Source of the DNA: CAXBBB01 sp963793245
GTDB lineage: Bacteria; Bacteroidota; Rhodothermia; Rhodothermales; BA12
Assembly (NCBI GenBank): GCA_963793245.1
Contig: CAWBZG010000004.1
Coordinates: 248,001 to 312,000, forward strand
Length of the DNA: 64,000 nucleotides
Direction of reading: 5' to 3'
Below are positions 52,498-61,014 of the stretch, one piece after another. The notes under the pieces are model-generated. The model was not told the DNA's origin. It did no database searches and saw only the letters and a list, made by a program, of their open reading frames with translations. The translations under genes and the position numbers were made by a program. Position 1 is the first letter of the stretch; the number at the start of each line of letters is the position of its first letter.

Positions 52498-53040
52498 TTA
52501 CCCAAACAGCAGTTGCACCACGTAGACGGCCAAGAACATCGCGGCGATGTCGGCGGTGAGGCCTGCGGGGATGGCGTGGCGGGTCTTTTTGACACCGACG
52601 GCGCCGAAGTAGACGGCGATCACGTAGAACGTCGTCTCGGTCGAGCCGAACATCGTTGCGGCGATCTTGACGAGGATGCTGTCTTCTCCGAACTGGTTGA
52701 TCATGTCGATCACGATGGCAGCCGATCCGCTTCCGGTCAGCGGACGGACGATCATCATCGGCAGCACTTCGGGCGGCACACCGATAAACCCGAGGATCGG
52801 GCGCAGACCTTCGATCAGAAAATCCATCGCCCCCGACGCGCGAAACATGCCGATGGCAAACAGGATCGCGACGAGGTAGGGGATGATGCTGACGGCGATC
52901 TTGAACCCCTCTTTGGCGCCCTCGACGAACTCCTCGTACACGGCGACCTTTTTGAACAGGCCGTAGATCGGAAATGCGACGATCAGAAGGGGAAGGACGA
53001 AGACCGAGATCAGGTCTAGGACGTTGCGGGCGGATTCCAT
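52498..53040 (-). CDS. spmB: Spore maturation protein B-like (nucleoside-recognition domain)
   Basis: An integral membrane protein of 180 residues. ATG 53040 gives MESARNVLDLISVFVLPLLI. The Gate (nucleoside recognition) domain has FKIAVSIIPYLVAILFAIGM, GVPPEVLPMMIVRPLTGSGS and GSTETTFYVIAVYFGAVGVK. In Bacillus SpmA and SpmB help dehydrate the spore core; in Bacteroidota the pair is widespread without sporulation and its role is unknown. The gene follows spmA by 49 bp. Confidence 0.93.
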   Translation of the reverse strand: MESARNVLDLISVFVLPLLIVAFPIYGLFKKVAVYEEFVEGAKEGFKIAVSIIPYLVAILFAIGMFRASGAMDFLIEGLRPILGFIGVPPEVLPMMIVRPLTGSGSAAIVIDMINQFGEDSILVKIAATMFGSTETTFYVIAVYFGAVGVKKTRHAIPAGLTADIAAMFLAVYVVQLLFG

Positions 53041-53089
53041 AGCAGGAGAGGACGCAGGAAGAGCAAAGGGGAATGGGCGCGGCGAGCCG

Positions 53090-54106
53090 CTATACGGCGG
53101 GCGGCGTGTCGGTGACGACAGCGATGGGCGCATCAGGCGGCATCGGGGGCGGCTCGGATTCTCGGTAGCCTTTCAAGCGTCCGTACAGCTTGGTCGCCGT
53201 GATCGCGATGGCGAGCGAGCAGGTGGTTACGATCAAGATGGCGAAGAACAGTTGGTTGATCTGCAAGCCCATGATCGCCACGAGCAGGACCGGCGGCACG
53301 ATCTGAACGCTCGCTGTGTTCATCGCCAGCAGCATCACCATGTCGTTCGTAGCGGTGTCTTTCTGCGTGTTCAGCGTCTGCAACTCCTCCATCGCCTTGA
53401 TACCCAACGGCGTCGCAGCGTTGCCCAGACCCAGCGCGTTGGCGCACAGGTTGAGCACGATCACGCCCATCGCCGGGTGGTCTTTGGGAATGCCAGGAAA
53501 GAGTCTACCCACGACCGGCTGCACGAAGCGCACCAGCGAGTAGATAAGGCCACTCTTTTCGGCGATGCGAAGCAGCCCGAGCCACAGCGCCATCACGCCG
53601 ATCAAACTCAACGCGATGCTGACGGCGGTATCGGCGAAGTCGAGCGCAGCCTGGGCAATCGCCTGCATCTTGACGAACCGGACGCGTGCGAACCGGACAG
53701 TGGCCGTCGCCTGCATCGCGCCAGCGGCAGCCGTGAAGTCGACGGGGCCGCGCAGGTCGTCGTCTCGGCTCGACGTGAGTTGGCGGACGGTCGTCAGCGG
53801 TTCGGGCAGGCTCGCGCCCTCGGCAAAGCGCAACTCGCGTCCGTCGCGCGTCTGGACGACCATGCCCTCGTACGTCGCTGGAATTCCGGCGGGAGAGGCA
53901 TCGTAGTGCGCTCGAAACGCGGTCGTGTCGATGCGTACTTGGACGGCTTGTCGGCGTGCCTCAACGTCGTAGCCGTTGGGGAAGACGACTTCGACGGGCA
54001 GCGGCTGACCGTTGCGATAGGTGTCGCGCGTGAAGTCGAGCGTGTCGCTGACGATGGCGAAGACGAGACTCAGGATGATGAGTCCGGCCCAGATGTAGTT
54101 GAGCAT
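53090..54106 (-). CDS. spmA: Spore maturation protein A-like, with large periplasmic insert
   Basis: A 338-residue membrane protein. The N-terminal helix MLNYIWAGLIILSLVFAI is followed by about 110 residues of soluble insert (residues 25-150) before the conserved Gate domain (LSLIGVMALWLGLLRIAEKS, VLNLCANALGLGNAATPLG, MNTASVQIVPPVLL). Bacillus SpmA has no such insert and is near 200 residues. The insert may face the periplasm. Paired with spmB as one operon. Confidence 0.92.
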   Translation of the reverse strand: MLNYIWAGLIILSLVFAIVSDTLDFTRDTYRNGQPLPVEVVFPNGYDVEARRQAVQVRIDTTAFRAHYDASPAGIPATYEGMVVQTRDGRELRFAEGASLPEPLTTVRQLTSSRDDDLRGPVDFTAAAGAMQATATVRFARVRFVKMQAIAQAALDFADTAVSIALSLIGVMALWLGLLRIAEKSGLIYSLVRFVQPVVGRLFPGIPKDHPAMGVIVLNLCANALGLGNAATPLGIKAMEELQTLNTQKDTATNDMVMLLAMNTASVQIVPPVLLVAIMGLQINQLFFAILIVTTCSLAIAITATKLYGRLKGYRESEPPPMPPDAPIAVVTDTPPAV

Positions 54107-54248
54107 GGCGCGGGGGGATGTCCGGCGTGCAAGCTACGCGGTGGCTTCACGGCGATCCGCAACGAACGTGTAGACCATCGGCGTAACGGACTCTTGGATG
54201 CTGGCCGCGCACGGTTTCGCTACTCTGCGCTGTCTCTCCGCTGCTCCC

Positions 54249-54749
54249 ATGTCCGAACGCTCCGCGCCTCCCAACTCCCATCACCTCGACCGCCTGCGCA
54301 AGGTGAGCAAGGTGATGGACGACGCTGTGTCGGTGCCGGGCACCAAGTTTGGCGTCGGTCTCGACGGTGTCCTCGGCTTGCTGCTTCCAGGCGTCGGCGA
54401 CGCCGTCGGCGGAGTAACGAATAGCTACGCCCTCTACGCCGGATACAAAATGGGGGCGCCGCCGCTTGTGCTCTTGCGCATTGCGCTATGGGCCGTCGCC
54501 GACCTAGTAATCGGAGCCATTCCGCTACTCGGTGACGTCCTCGACTTCTTCCTCAAATCCAACCGGCGTGCCGTCCGTCTGCTCGAACGCTGGGCCGCGT
54601 CGCCGGACCGCGTGTCGCACAACAGCAAGAGTGTGCTACTGGCCGTGGCAGGTGGGTTGATCCTGCTGCTCGTCGGCGTCTGCGCGCTGATTGTCTGGGG
54701 CATAACTGCGCTCATCGGCGCGTTACCCAGCGGAAGCTGGACGATTTAA
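54249..54749 (+). CDS. DUF4112 membrane protein
   Basis: A 166-residue DUF4112 protein. ATG 54249 begins MSERSAPPNSHHLDRLRKVS. The family core is MDDAVSVPGTKFGVGLDGVL, GLLLPGVGDAVGGVTNSYAL and IGAIPLLGDVLDFFLKSNRR, then one C-terminal helix (LLAVAGGLILLLVGVCALIV). Function is unknown. Its stop overlaps the convergent toxin gene stop by 4 bp. Confidence 0.92.
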   Translation: MSERSAPPNSHHLDRLRKVSKVMDDAVSVPGTKFGVGLDGVLGLLLPGVGDAVGGVTNSYALYAGYKMGAPPLVLLRIALWAVADLVIGAIPLLGDVLDFFLKSNRRAVRLLERWAASPDRVSHNSKSVLLAVAGGLILLLVGVCALIVWGITALIGALPSGSWTI

Positions 54750-55150
54750 GCGGCAAACGGGTTGACGAAAGTCAGGCGTTCGATTCGTTGACCGGCATTG
54801 AAGTCCTCGCTCAACAGCATGTCGCACTCGGCTTCGAGCGCTGCCGACACGATGAGCGCATCTCACCACGACGTTTGATGTTGATGATGGATGTGGAGCG
54901 CGCGGCGCAAAACCGTGTCGTCCAACGCGACGAGATTGAAATCGTACAGGAAGCGTTCGACGAGGACGGGAATCTGATCAGTCGACAGCAAGTGCTTGCG
55001 GAGACACACATTGACGAACTCGGTGATGCACTGTGCTGAGATAGTGGCTCGGGGTAAAGTGCGCAGCAGGTACGTGATTTGTTGCTGTTTACGCGCGTCC
55101 TGTCCTGCGAGGTAAACAAGTACGTTGGTGTCGAGGAAAGGCTTATCCAT
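54746..55150 (-). pseudogene. PIN-domain (VapC-like) toxin with in-frame TGA
   Basis: A PIN ribonuclease toxin of 134 codons. ATG 55150 gives MDKPFLDTNVLVYLAGQDAR with the first catalytic Asp, then TISAQCITEFVNVCLRKH with the conserved Glu. Codon 96 (54863-54865) is TGA, where the family usually has the second Trp of SWWDALI. Beyond it the frame continues as DALIVSAALEAECDMLLSED and FNAGQRIERLTFVNPF to a TAA. The final acidic residues would be lost if translation stops. This is either a nonsense mutation that disarms the toxin or a base error. It overlaps the antitoxin gene by 8 bp. Confidence 0.8.
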
Positions 55151-55406
55151 CGTATGCGTCTTCTCGGCGGAATCGGTAGGGTGTCGAGCGATTTGATTTG
55201 ACTGACCCGTATCGGTCATTCAAATAGACCAATCGCTCATCGGCAGACATCCGCTCCCAATCGCGATCCATTGAGGATGTGGCCTCCGATTTGGGCTTGG
55301 CAGATGTGCTTGGGGCCTGCAGGTGAACCGAAATGTTGCGCTCCCTGAGCACATCGGCGAGTGCTTCTAGTTCGCTACGGTCTTTGGTCGTGATCGTGAG
55401 TTCCAT
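55143..55406 (-). CDS. Antitoxin partner of the PIN toxin
   Basis: An 87-residue protein at the usual place for a VapB-like antitoxin. ATG 55406 gives MELTITTKDRSELEALADVL. The middle is flexible and charged, and the C-terminus ends YRFRREDAYDG, which would wrap the toxin. The antitoxin family is not recognised with certainty. The overlap of its end with the toxin start is typical of toxin-antitoxin operons. Confidence 0.75.
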   Translation of the reverse strand: MELTITTKDRSELEALADVLRERNISVHLQAPSTSAKPKSEATSSMDRDWERMSADERLVYLNDRYGSVKSNRSTPYRFRREDAYDG

Positions 55407-55480
55407 ACTCGTGCGGGGCAATGAGGGAGGGCATACGCTTCATCAGTTGTCAAGGTTTGGTGAGACGGACGCACAATCGG

Positions 55481-56005
55481 TCAGCGCGTCTCAACGGAGG
55501 GCGGTCCCTCTTTCCGAGTGATCGTCTCGTGCAGCCGCCCGATGGTGATGCCGAGCAGCTTGATCCTGCCCACGTTGTCGATGGTGCGTCCGTCGGGCAT
55601 CAGTTCAAGCGTCTGGTGCATGAACAGCGGGCCAGTGATGCGGTAGCGCAGTGTAAGCCGAGCGCCTTCGGTGCGGGCGACAACCCTTCCGGATGCGTCG
55701 CTCAGCGTACCCTCATAGCGGTCCGATCCATCGGTCTTCAGAATCCAGTAGCGCATCTCCGGCTCCTTCCCCTCGAACGTGATCGTCTGGTCGAGGCGAA
55801 AGGTGCTGTCCGTGAGGGCGTAGCCTCGGCTCTCGACGTGAAACGAGCGCCGCTTGCCCAGCAAGATTTTCAGCGAGCCGTCTCCCTCGGTATAGCCGCC
55901 GAAGCCATTTTCGAACGTGAAGTCGGATTGTTGGGCGCTGACCGGCTGGGCAGCCATAGCGAGTAGAGCGCCTGTCACGATGAGGAGGAGATGGACAAAT
56001 GTCAT
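55481..56005 (-). CDS. DUF3833-like secreted protein
   Basis: A 174-residue exported protein. MTFVHLLLIVTGALLAMAAQ is a signal peptide ending near AQQ. Mature segments FENGFGGYTEGDGSLKI, GKRRSFHVESRGYAL and EGTLSDASGRVVARTEG match the DUF3833 order. Its role is unknown. It starts 21 bp after the glycosylphosphotransferase gene, so it may act in polysaccharide export or envelope upkeep. Confidence 0.8.
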   Translation of the reverse strand: MTFVHLLLIVTGALLAMAAQPVSAQQSDFTFENGFGGYTEGDGSLKILLGKRRSFHVESRGYALTDSTFRLDQTITFEGKEPEMRYWILKTDGSDRYEGTLSDASGRVVARTEGARLTLRYRITGPLFMHQTLELMPDGRTIDNVGRIKLLGITIGRLHETITRKEGPPSVETR

Positions 56006-56026
56006 GACGAGTAGTGGATGAAACGG

Positions 56027-57460
56027 CTACTGTCCTGCGCCAGACAATGCGGTTCGGATGGTGTAGGCGAGGATCTTGAGGTCCATGCCGATGCTCAGGT
56101 TTTCGATGTAGAACAGATCGTATTTGATCTTGCTGCGCACATCGTCGACCGACGCATCGTAGCCGCGCTTGATCTGCGCCCAGCCCGTGATGCCGGGTTT
56201 GACGCGGTGGCGGCGCGAGTAGAGCGGGATCTGGTCGACCAGTTGAGCGACGAAGAACGGGCGTTCGGGGCGCGGACCGACGAGGCTCATATCTCCTCGG
56301 AGCACGTTCCAGAACTGCGGCACTTCGTCGAGCCGGGTTTTGCGCAGCCATCTGCCGACGGGCGTGTAGCGGTCGTCGTTGGCCTGCGCCCAGACGGGGC
56401 CGGTGGCGCGCTCGGCGTCGGTGTCCATCGTGCGGAATTTGAGCATCGTGAACTCGGCGCCGTCCTGCCCGACGCGGCGCTGACGGTAGATCGCAGGGCC
56501 GGGCGACGTTAGCCGGACGACTAGGGCGGTCGCGATCCAGATGGGTAAGCCGAGCAGCAAGATCAGCGCCGACGCCGTCACGTCCATCAGGCGTTTGGTG
56601 CTCTGCTCCCACGGTGCCATCGGCACGGGCAGCACTTCGATCAGCGGCAAGCCGTAGATGTGCTCGGTGCGCGCCATGCCGCCGATGACCGAGTAGAAGT
56701 CGGGAACGAGTTTGAGCGTGACCGGCTTGCCTTCGCACAGCCGCAGCACCTGCGCCAGCGCCGCGTGATCGTCCGATCCCAGCGCGATCACCACGTCCTG
56801 CACCTGCAATTCGTCGATCAGTTCGGGCAACTGCTCAATGTGCGCCGGAAGACTCTGCCCATCGCCGCCGACGATCTGCGAGGTCGAGTGAGAGACGCCT
56901 GCCGGAACGAGGACCGCGTCGGCGGCCTGCAACCGCAGCGTACCGACGATCTCCAATCCTGCTTCGGGGTAGCGGGCTACCTCGGCGCGCACCTCGTCGA
57001 CCTGATCGCCCCATCCAACGATCAGCGCCCGGTGTCGCCCACGTCCGCCGACCAGCCGCCGCTTCTCAATCGACCGGACAATCAATCGCCCGATGGCAAG
57101 CGCGGTCAGCGTCGACGCACCAATGAGCAACAGGGCACCTCGGCTCGACCCGGATTCGAGCGCTTCGACGTAGATCGCAAACACGAGTACGAGCATCCCG
57201 GTGACGACGGCTTTTACGAGCGTCGCGATCTCGTCGAACCGGGACGCGGCGAATCGCGACCGGTAGAGTCCGAAGAAGAATAGCGTCGCCAACCAGAACG
57301 GGATCAGCAGTACCAGCGCTGCCCACATGCTAGCCGGGTACACGTCGGGCTGCCCGAACCACTGCCAGTCAAATCGCGCGACATAGTAAAACGCGTATGC
57401 CGCCGCAATCATCGCGGCGTCGGTGAGGACGAGAAGCAGACGGTCGGAGCGGGCGCGCAC
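56027..57460 (-). CDS. Polyprenyl glycosylphosphotransferase (WcaJ/PglC type)
   Basis: A 477-residue membrane enzyme that moves a sugar-1-phosphate from a nucleotide sugar to undecaprenyl phosphate, the first committed step in making a surface polysaccharide. The N-terminus has four hydrophobic helices (residues 10-130), then a Rossmann-like domain (VGGRGRHRALIVGWG). The catalytic part has TKRLMDVTASALILLLGLP, SPGPAIYRQRRVGQDGAEFT, MLKFRTM and RKTRLDEVPQFWNVLRGDMS with LVGPRPERPFF, then VKPGITGWAQIKRGYDAS. It is followed by DUF3833 and preceded by Wzi. Confidence 0.94.
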   Translation of the reverse strand: MRARSDRLLLVLTDAAMIAAAYAFYYVARFDWQWFGQPDVYPASMWAALVLLIPFWLATLFFFGLYRSRFAASRFDEIATLVKAVVTGMLVLVFAIYVEALESGSSRGALLLIGASTLTALAIGRLIVRSIEKRRLVGGRGRHRALIVGWGDQVDEVRAEVARYPEAGLEIVGTLRLQAADAVLVPAGVSHSTSQIVGGDGQSLPAHIEQLPELIDELQVQDVVIALGSDDHAALAQVLRLCEGKPVTLKLVPDFYSVIGGMARTEHIYGLPLIEVLPVPMAPWEQSTKRLMDVTASALILLLGLPIWIATALVVRLTSPGPAIYRQRRVGQDGAEFTMLKFRTMDTDAERATGPVWAQANDDRYTPVGRWLRKTRLDEVPQFWNVLRGDMSLVGPRPERPFFVAQLVDQIPLYSRRHRVKPGITGWAQIKRGYDASVDDVRSKIKYDLFYIENLSIGMDLKILAYTIRTALSGAGQ

Positions 57461-57515
57461 GGTCGCAGGGTATGATCAGACTCGAAACGTACGCACGCGT
57501 GGGATACGCGTTGCG

Positions 57516-59111
57516 CTACCGAGCGCTCAGATTAGACCAGTAGCGCTCTTCGAGCCGGACGCCGAACGAGAATACGCCTTCAAACTCCGTATCGCCGAGC
57601 GAGCGGTTCAGCCCAAGATCAGCTTCGGCGAATGCCCAGGAGACCGGCTGATACCGCGCGACTACGGCGCCTCGGATCGTCCGCACGCTGGTGTCGAGCA
57701 GTACGTCGGGACCTCCTCTGTCCGGATTGATCGGCCACGGCTCACGTGGGTCACCGTCGCCCTGCCAGAGTGCTTGCAGGCCGGGCGTCAGACGGAGCGC
57801 GCCGCCCATCAGGTGAACGTCGGCGTGGGCTTCGGCGTGGACGTAGTCGGAGAAGTTGGTCGCTAGTCCGCGCAGGGCGTAGATGTATTTGCCGGGCGGT
57901 TGCGTCGTCGAGTACGCACGGCGCGTGACGACAGTCAGGCCGGTGCGCACGTCGAGAATCGGGGTAACGGCAGCGCGGGCGGCGCGCAGGTCGAGCGAGG
58001 CGGCGACGGGTTCGAGTCCGTTGTAGAGGTCGAAGTCGTCCAGCATCGCCTGGCCTTGGAACGTCCAAAAGCCAGGCTGCCAGCGCATCGTCCCGGCCAG
58101 CAGCAGATTGTTTTCGTCGTTCTTGGGCGTGTTGTCTGATTCGAGAATGAGCGGCTGGAGCGGGTTGAGGTATTTGAGCGAGAATCCGGCGCCGGGGCCA
58201 GAGAAGAGGATGGCTTCCTCAACGCTGATGGCGAACCGTGAACTGGGCCGATACTCGAGCCGATGAGCCATGAGGAATCGCTTCGAGCCTTCGAAGTCCA
58301 GCCCGGTGTCGCCCGAGCGTCCGTCGAACACGTTGTCGCTGTCGAGGGCGTCGAGTTCACCGACTAGACTCGTGATCGTGAGGTACTTACCGCCCAGCGT
58401 GAAGCCGAGTTGGTCGTAGCTGCGCGGGTTGTCGCTGATGAGCAGTCCGGCGCCGTAGTGATCGCCCCAGTGACGTGTCGAGCGGCCTAGAAAAACCGTC
58501 GCCCAATCGGAGTTGAGCGTCAGGTAACTGTCTTCGCTGCGGATAAACGAGCGGCGCTGCACGTCCAGCCCGTCGATGTCGTCTTCATAGGCGAGGTCAT
58601 GCTCGGCGCCCAACTGGACAAAGACCGGACCGCGCTCAACGAAGAAGTCGAGGGCGCCGCGCGTCTGAAACAGCAGGTCGCCGACGGGGAAAACGGGGTT
58701 GGCGTTGCGCTCGTAGATCAGCGCGTCGCCGTTGCGGACGTCTTGGTGGCTGACCGGGCGCATCAGGTCGGCGCGCTGTGTCGTCGTCAGGCGCCCGCCG
58801 CCCTCGAACGTGCCGCCGATTACGTCTTTGCCTTCGACGACGCCTTCGCCCAGCCGCTGCCGCAGCATTCGCACCCAATACTGCTCGGGAACGGACAGGC
58901 CGCTCGTCGGCACGAGATCAAGCGCGTCACGGACGGCGCCTTCGGTATAGGGACGCGTGATCGGCGAGAGGTCGAGCAGGTGGCCGCGCGACTGCAACTG
59001 CGCGATCCAGTCGTTTACGTCGCGGTCATCGGCGGGAATCAGGCGATGCTGCTGCGCCGAGGCGGGCAGCGCGAGGGCGGCCCACAGCAGGGCAATCAGA
59101 AGTAAGCGCAA
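57516..59111 (-). CDS. Capsule assembly Wzi-family protein
   Basis: An outer-membrane barrel of about 531 residues in the Wzi family, which anchors capsule or exopolysaccharide at the surface. Motifs: IPADDRDVNDWIAQLQSRGH, FLGRSTRHWGDHYGAGLLIS and GKYLTITSLVGELDA, ending RLEERYWSNLSAR. The frame is open to 59228, overlapping the nuclease gene by 95 bp. The TTG at 59111, which gives MRLLLIALLWAALALPASAQ, is the best start because it makes a perfect signal peptide and lies just after the nuclease stop. It forms an operon with the glycosylphosphotransferase. Confidence 0.88.
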   Translation of the reverse strand: MRLLLIALLWAALALPASAQQHRLIPADDRDVNDWIAQLQSRGHLLDLSPITRPYTEGAVRDALDLVPTSGLSVPEQYWVRMLRQRLGEGVVEGKDVIGGTFEGGGRLTTTQRADLMRPVSHQDVRNGDALIYERNANPVFPVGDLLFQTRGALDFFVERGPVFVQLGAEHDLAYEDDIDGLDVQRRSFIRSEDSYLTLNSDWATVFLGRSTRHWGDHYGAGLLISDNPRSYDQLGFTLGGKYLTITSLVGELDALDSDNVFDGRSGDTGLDFEGSKRFLMAHRLEYRPSSRFAISVEEAILFSGPGAGFSLKYLNPLQPLILESDNTPKNDENNLLLAGTMRWQPGFWTFQGQAMLDDFDLYNGLEPVAASLDLRAARAAVTPILDVRTGLTVVTRRAYSTTQPPGKYIYALRGLATNFSDYVHAEAHADVHLMGGALRLTPGLQALWQGDGDPREPWPINPDRGGPDVLLDTSVRTIRGAVVARYQPVSWAFAEADLGLNRSLGDTEFEGVFSFGVRLEERYWSNLSAR

Positions 59112-59133
59112 ACCGGGATGGAGGCGAAGAGGA

Positions 59134-60912
59134 TTAGCGAGGCAGACGAACGACCGTCCGCGTGACGACGGCTGTTCCGCTGTCGATGCGTACGAGGTAG
59201 AGGCCAGACGGCAGATCCGATACGTCAACGCGGACTGTTCCGGCAGCCGTGTTCAGCGTGCGCAGCTGGCGTCCGAGCGCGTCGTAGACCGAAACGGTTG
59301 CCGGAGCGGATACGTCGAGAGCGAATTCGTCGCGCGTCGGGTTGGGGCGCGGAGCCGTTACGTCGAGCGTCGCCGTCAACGGGCGATCGGTCGAAACGGC
59401 GGTTCCGAAGTCGAAGCGCATCCAGACGGGGAAGTGGTCGCTGGTCGTGCTGACGTAGCTGCCGATGTAGCTCACGTTTTCCGTCCGCTCGGTTCCCTCG
59501 AAGTACTCGTCGTAGAGTTCGTTCGAGATCATAATGTGGTCAATCGTCGAGCCTCCGCTGATCGTCGCGATTCCTCGCTCGGACAGGCTTGCTGTGACGA
59601 CGCGGTAGTTGTCCGAGTCGCTGACAAAGTTAGCATAGGGTGACGGCTGGTTGTTGACGTTCGACACGTCGACATCGTCGTTGTAATCGCCCAGGAGGAT
59701 GACGTTGCGATCGGCCCAGTTGTCGTCGAGGAAGGTCTTGAGCAGTTCGCTGTCCGCCGTGCGTCGGTTGCGATCCTCGGCAGTCTGGATGGCTTTGGCG
59801 TGGATCACGACGGCCGAGAGGCGGCGGGTTTCGGTGCCAATCGTGGCGTCGAACGTGAAGCCAAAGGGCCATCGTCCGTTAGCCCACGTCGGTCCGAACG
59901 GGTTGTTGCCGCTCGTGAAGAGCAAGCCTGACGAGACCGAGTCTATGACCGTCGTGCGGTAGAGGAAGCCTGTGCGCTGCTGGACGGCTGTGCCCGAAGT
60001 GAACGGGGCGAGGAAGCCGCGATAATCGGGGAGCGAGTCGGCGAGGGCGTTAAAGAGTGCAACGTCGGCGATTTCCTGCACACCGTACAGGTCGGCGTCA
60101 ACGGTGCGGATGACCTCTAGGGCGTTTTCTAGCTGGAGCTGGTCGTCGTCGGGAGCGCGGCTGTCGCTGCCGAAGTTCTCAATATTCCACGTCGACACCT
60201 CGAACGTCTCGCTTTTGGAGATATCCTCTCCGGGGTATTCGAACGCGACGACGCCCAGATCGTCGGTGAAGCGGGGGAGCACCTGGCGCGTGCCTCGAAA
60301 CTCGCTGACGATGCCGATCATGTCGAAGCGTCCCGAAGGGGTGGACGCGCCGACCAGGTTGGTGGTGTTGTCGATGCGCATCTGGACTTCGTTGCCGTCC
60401 GTGTCGCGTACGGTGACGTTCTGGTTCTGGCTGAACGTGCCAGGATTATTGACGAACGCGACGTTGCGAATGCGCACGAGGACACCTTCGAGCGCCTCGC
60501 TTGACGCGTCGTTAGGCTCCAGTTCGTCGATCGTCGTCTCACGCGGACGCGGCGCGTCCCCGGCTTCAATGACCGACCACGTCACGTTCTGGCTGTCGAG
60601 TTGGAAGTTGCCCGATCCCGGCATGCCCGCCGACGCCTGAAATTCCTCGGTCTCGCCCGTAATCAGGACACTATCGCCCAACGCGACCGTGTTGTGCAGG
60701 TCAGGGAGAAAGATCGAAAGGCCGCCCGTCGCGTCTTGGAAGTAGGCAGGGCCGCCATACTGATCGGATGCCGTAATGCGTCCGGCGACTGTCACCGTTT
60801 GGCCGTTGCCGCCTGCTCGCACGTCGGCGATGGGCGTCGGCGTCTGGGCGTGGGCCGTTTGGATCGTAGCGGTGGCGCCGAAGAGCAGGAGCAGGCTGAG
60901 AATGCGGTACAT
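59134..60912 (-). CDS. Secreted endonuclease/exonuclease/phosphatase with T9SS sorting domain
   Basis: A 592-residue secreted protein. MYRILSLLLLFGATATIQTA is a signal peptide. An OB-like domain (DUF5689-type, IADVRAGGNGQTVTVAGRIT) runs to about residue 220. The nuclease domain has FEVSTWNIENFG, YGVQEIADVALFN, AVVIHAKAIQTAEDRNRR, LLGDYNDDVD and TTSDHFPVWMRF, the EEP catalytic residues. The C-terminus (PRPNPTRDEFALDVSAP to VVRLPR) is a type IX secretion sorting domain, so it should reach the cell surface. It could degrade extracellular DNA, for example for phosphate or biofilm use. Confidence 0.93.
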   Translation of the reverse strand: MYRILSLLLLFGATATIQTAHAQTPTPIADVRAGGNGQTVTVAGRITASDQYGGPAYFQDATGGLSIFLPDLHNTVALGDSVLITGETEEFQASAGMPGSGNFQLDSQNVTWSVIEAGDAPRPRETTIDELEPNDASSEALEGVLVRIRNVAFVNNPGTFSQNQNVTVRDTDGNEVQMRIDNTTNLVGASTPSGRFDMIGIVSEFRGTRQVLPRFTDDLGVVAFEYPGEDISKSETFEVSTWNIENFGSDSRAPDDDQLQLENALEVIRTVDADLYGVQEIADVALFNALADSLPDYRGFLAPFTSGTAVQQRTGFLYRTTVIDSVSSGLLFTSGNNPFGPTWANGRWPFGFTFDATIGTETRRLSAVVIHAKAIQTAEDRNRRTADSELLKTFLDDNWADRNVILLGDYNDDVDVSNVNNQPSPYANFVSDSDNYRVVTASLSERGIATISGGSTIDHIMISNELYDEYFEGTERTENVSYIGSYVSTTSDHFPVWMRFDFGTAVSTDRPLTATLDVTAPRPNPTRDEFALDVSAPATVSVYDALGRQLRTLNTAAGTVRVDVSDLPSGLYLVRIDSGTAVVTRTVVRLPR

Positions 60913-61014
60913 CAGGAGGTGCGGATTGTGCAGCCTACAGAATAGCCGTCCCTCGCTTCATTACACGTGAACGCACGCACATTTAGCACAACGATCACTC
61001 GCTTACGGGTGGAT

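Noticed and set aside
52498..54106. Sporulation genes as evidence for a spore former
   Set aside because: SpmA/SpmB are widespread in non-sporulating Bacteroidota and no other sporulation gene is present.
53024..54424. 466-codon frame opposite spmA
   Set aside because: Covers spmA antisense and a gap; low-complexity Arg/His/Asp-rich and no family.
54863..54865. TGA read as tryptophan or selenocysteine in the PIN toxin
   Set aside because: TGA ends many other genes here and nothing indicates a selenocysteine insertion element; a point mutation or error is more likely.
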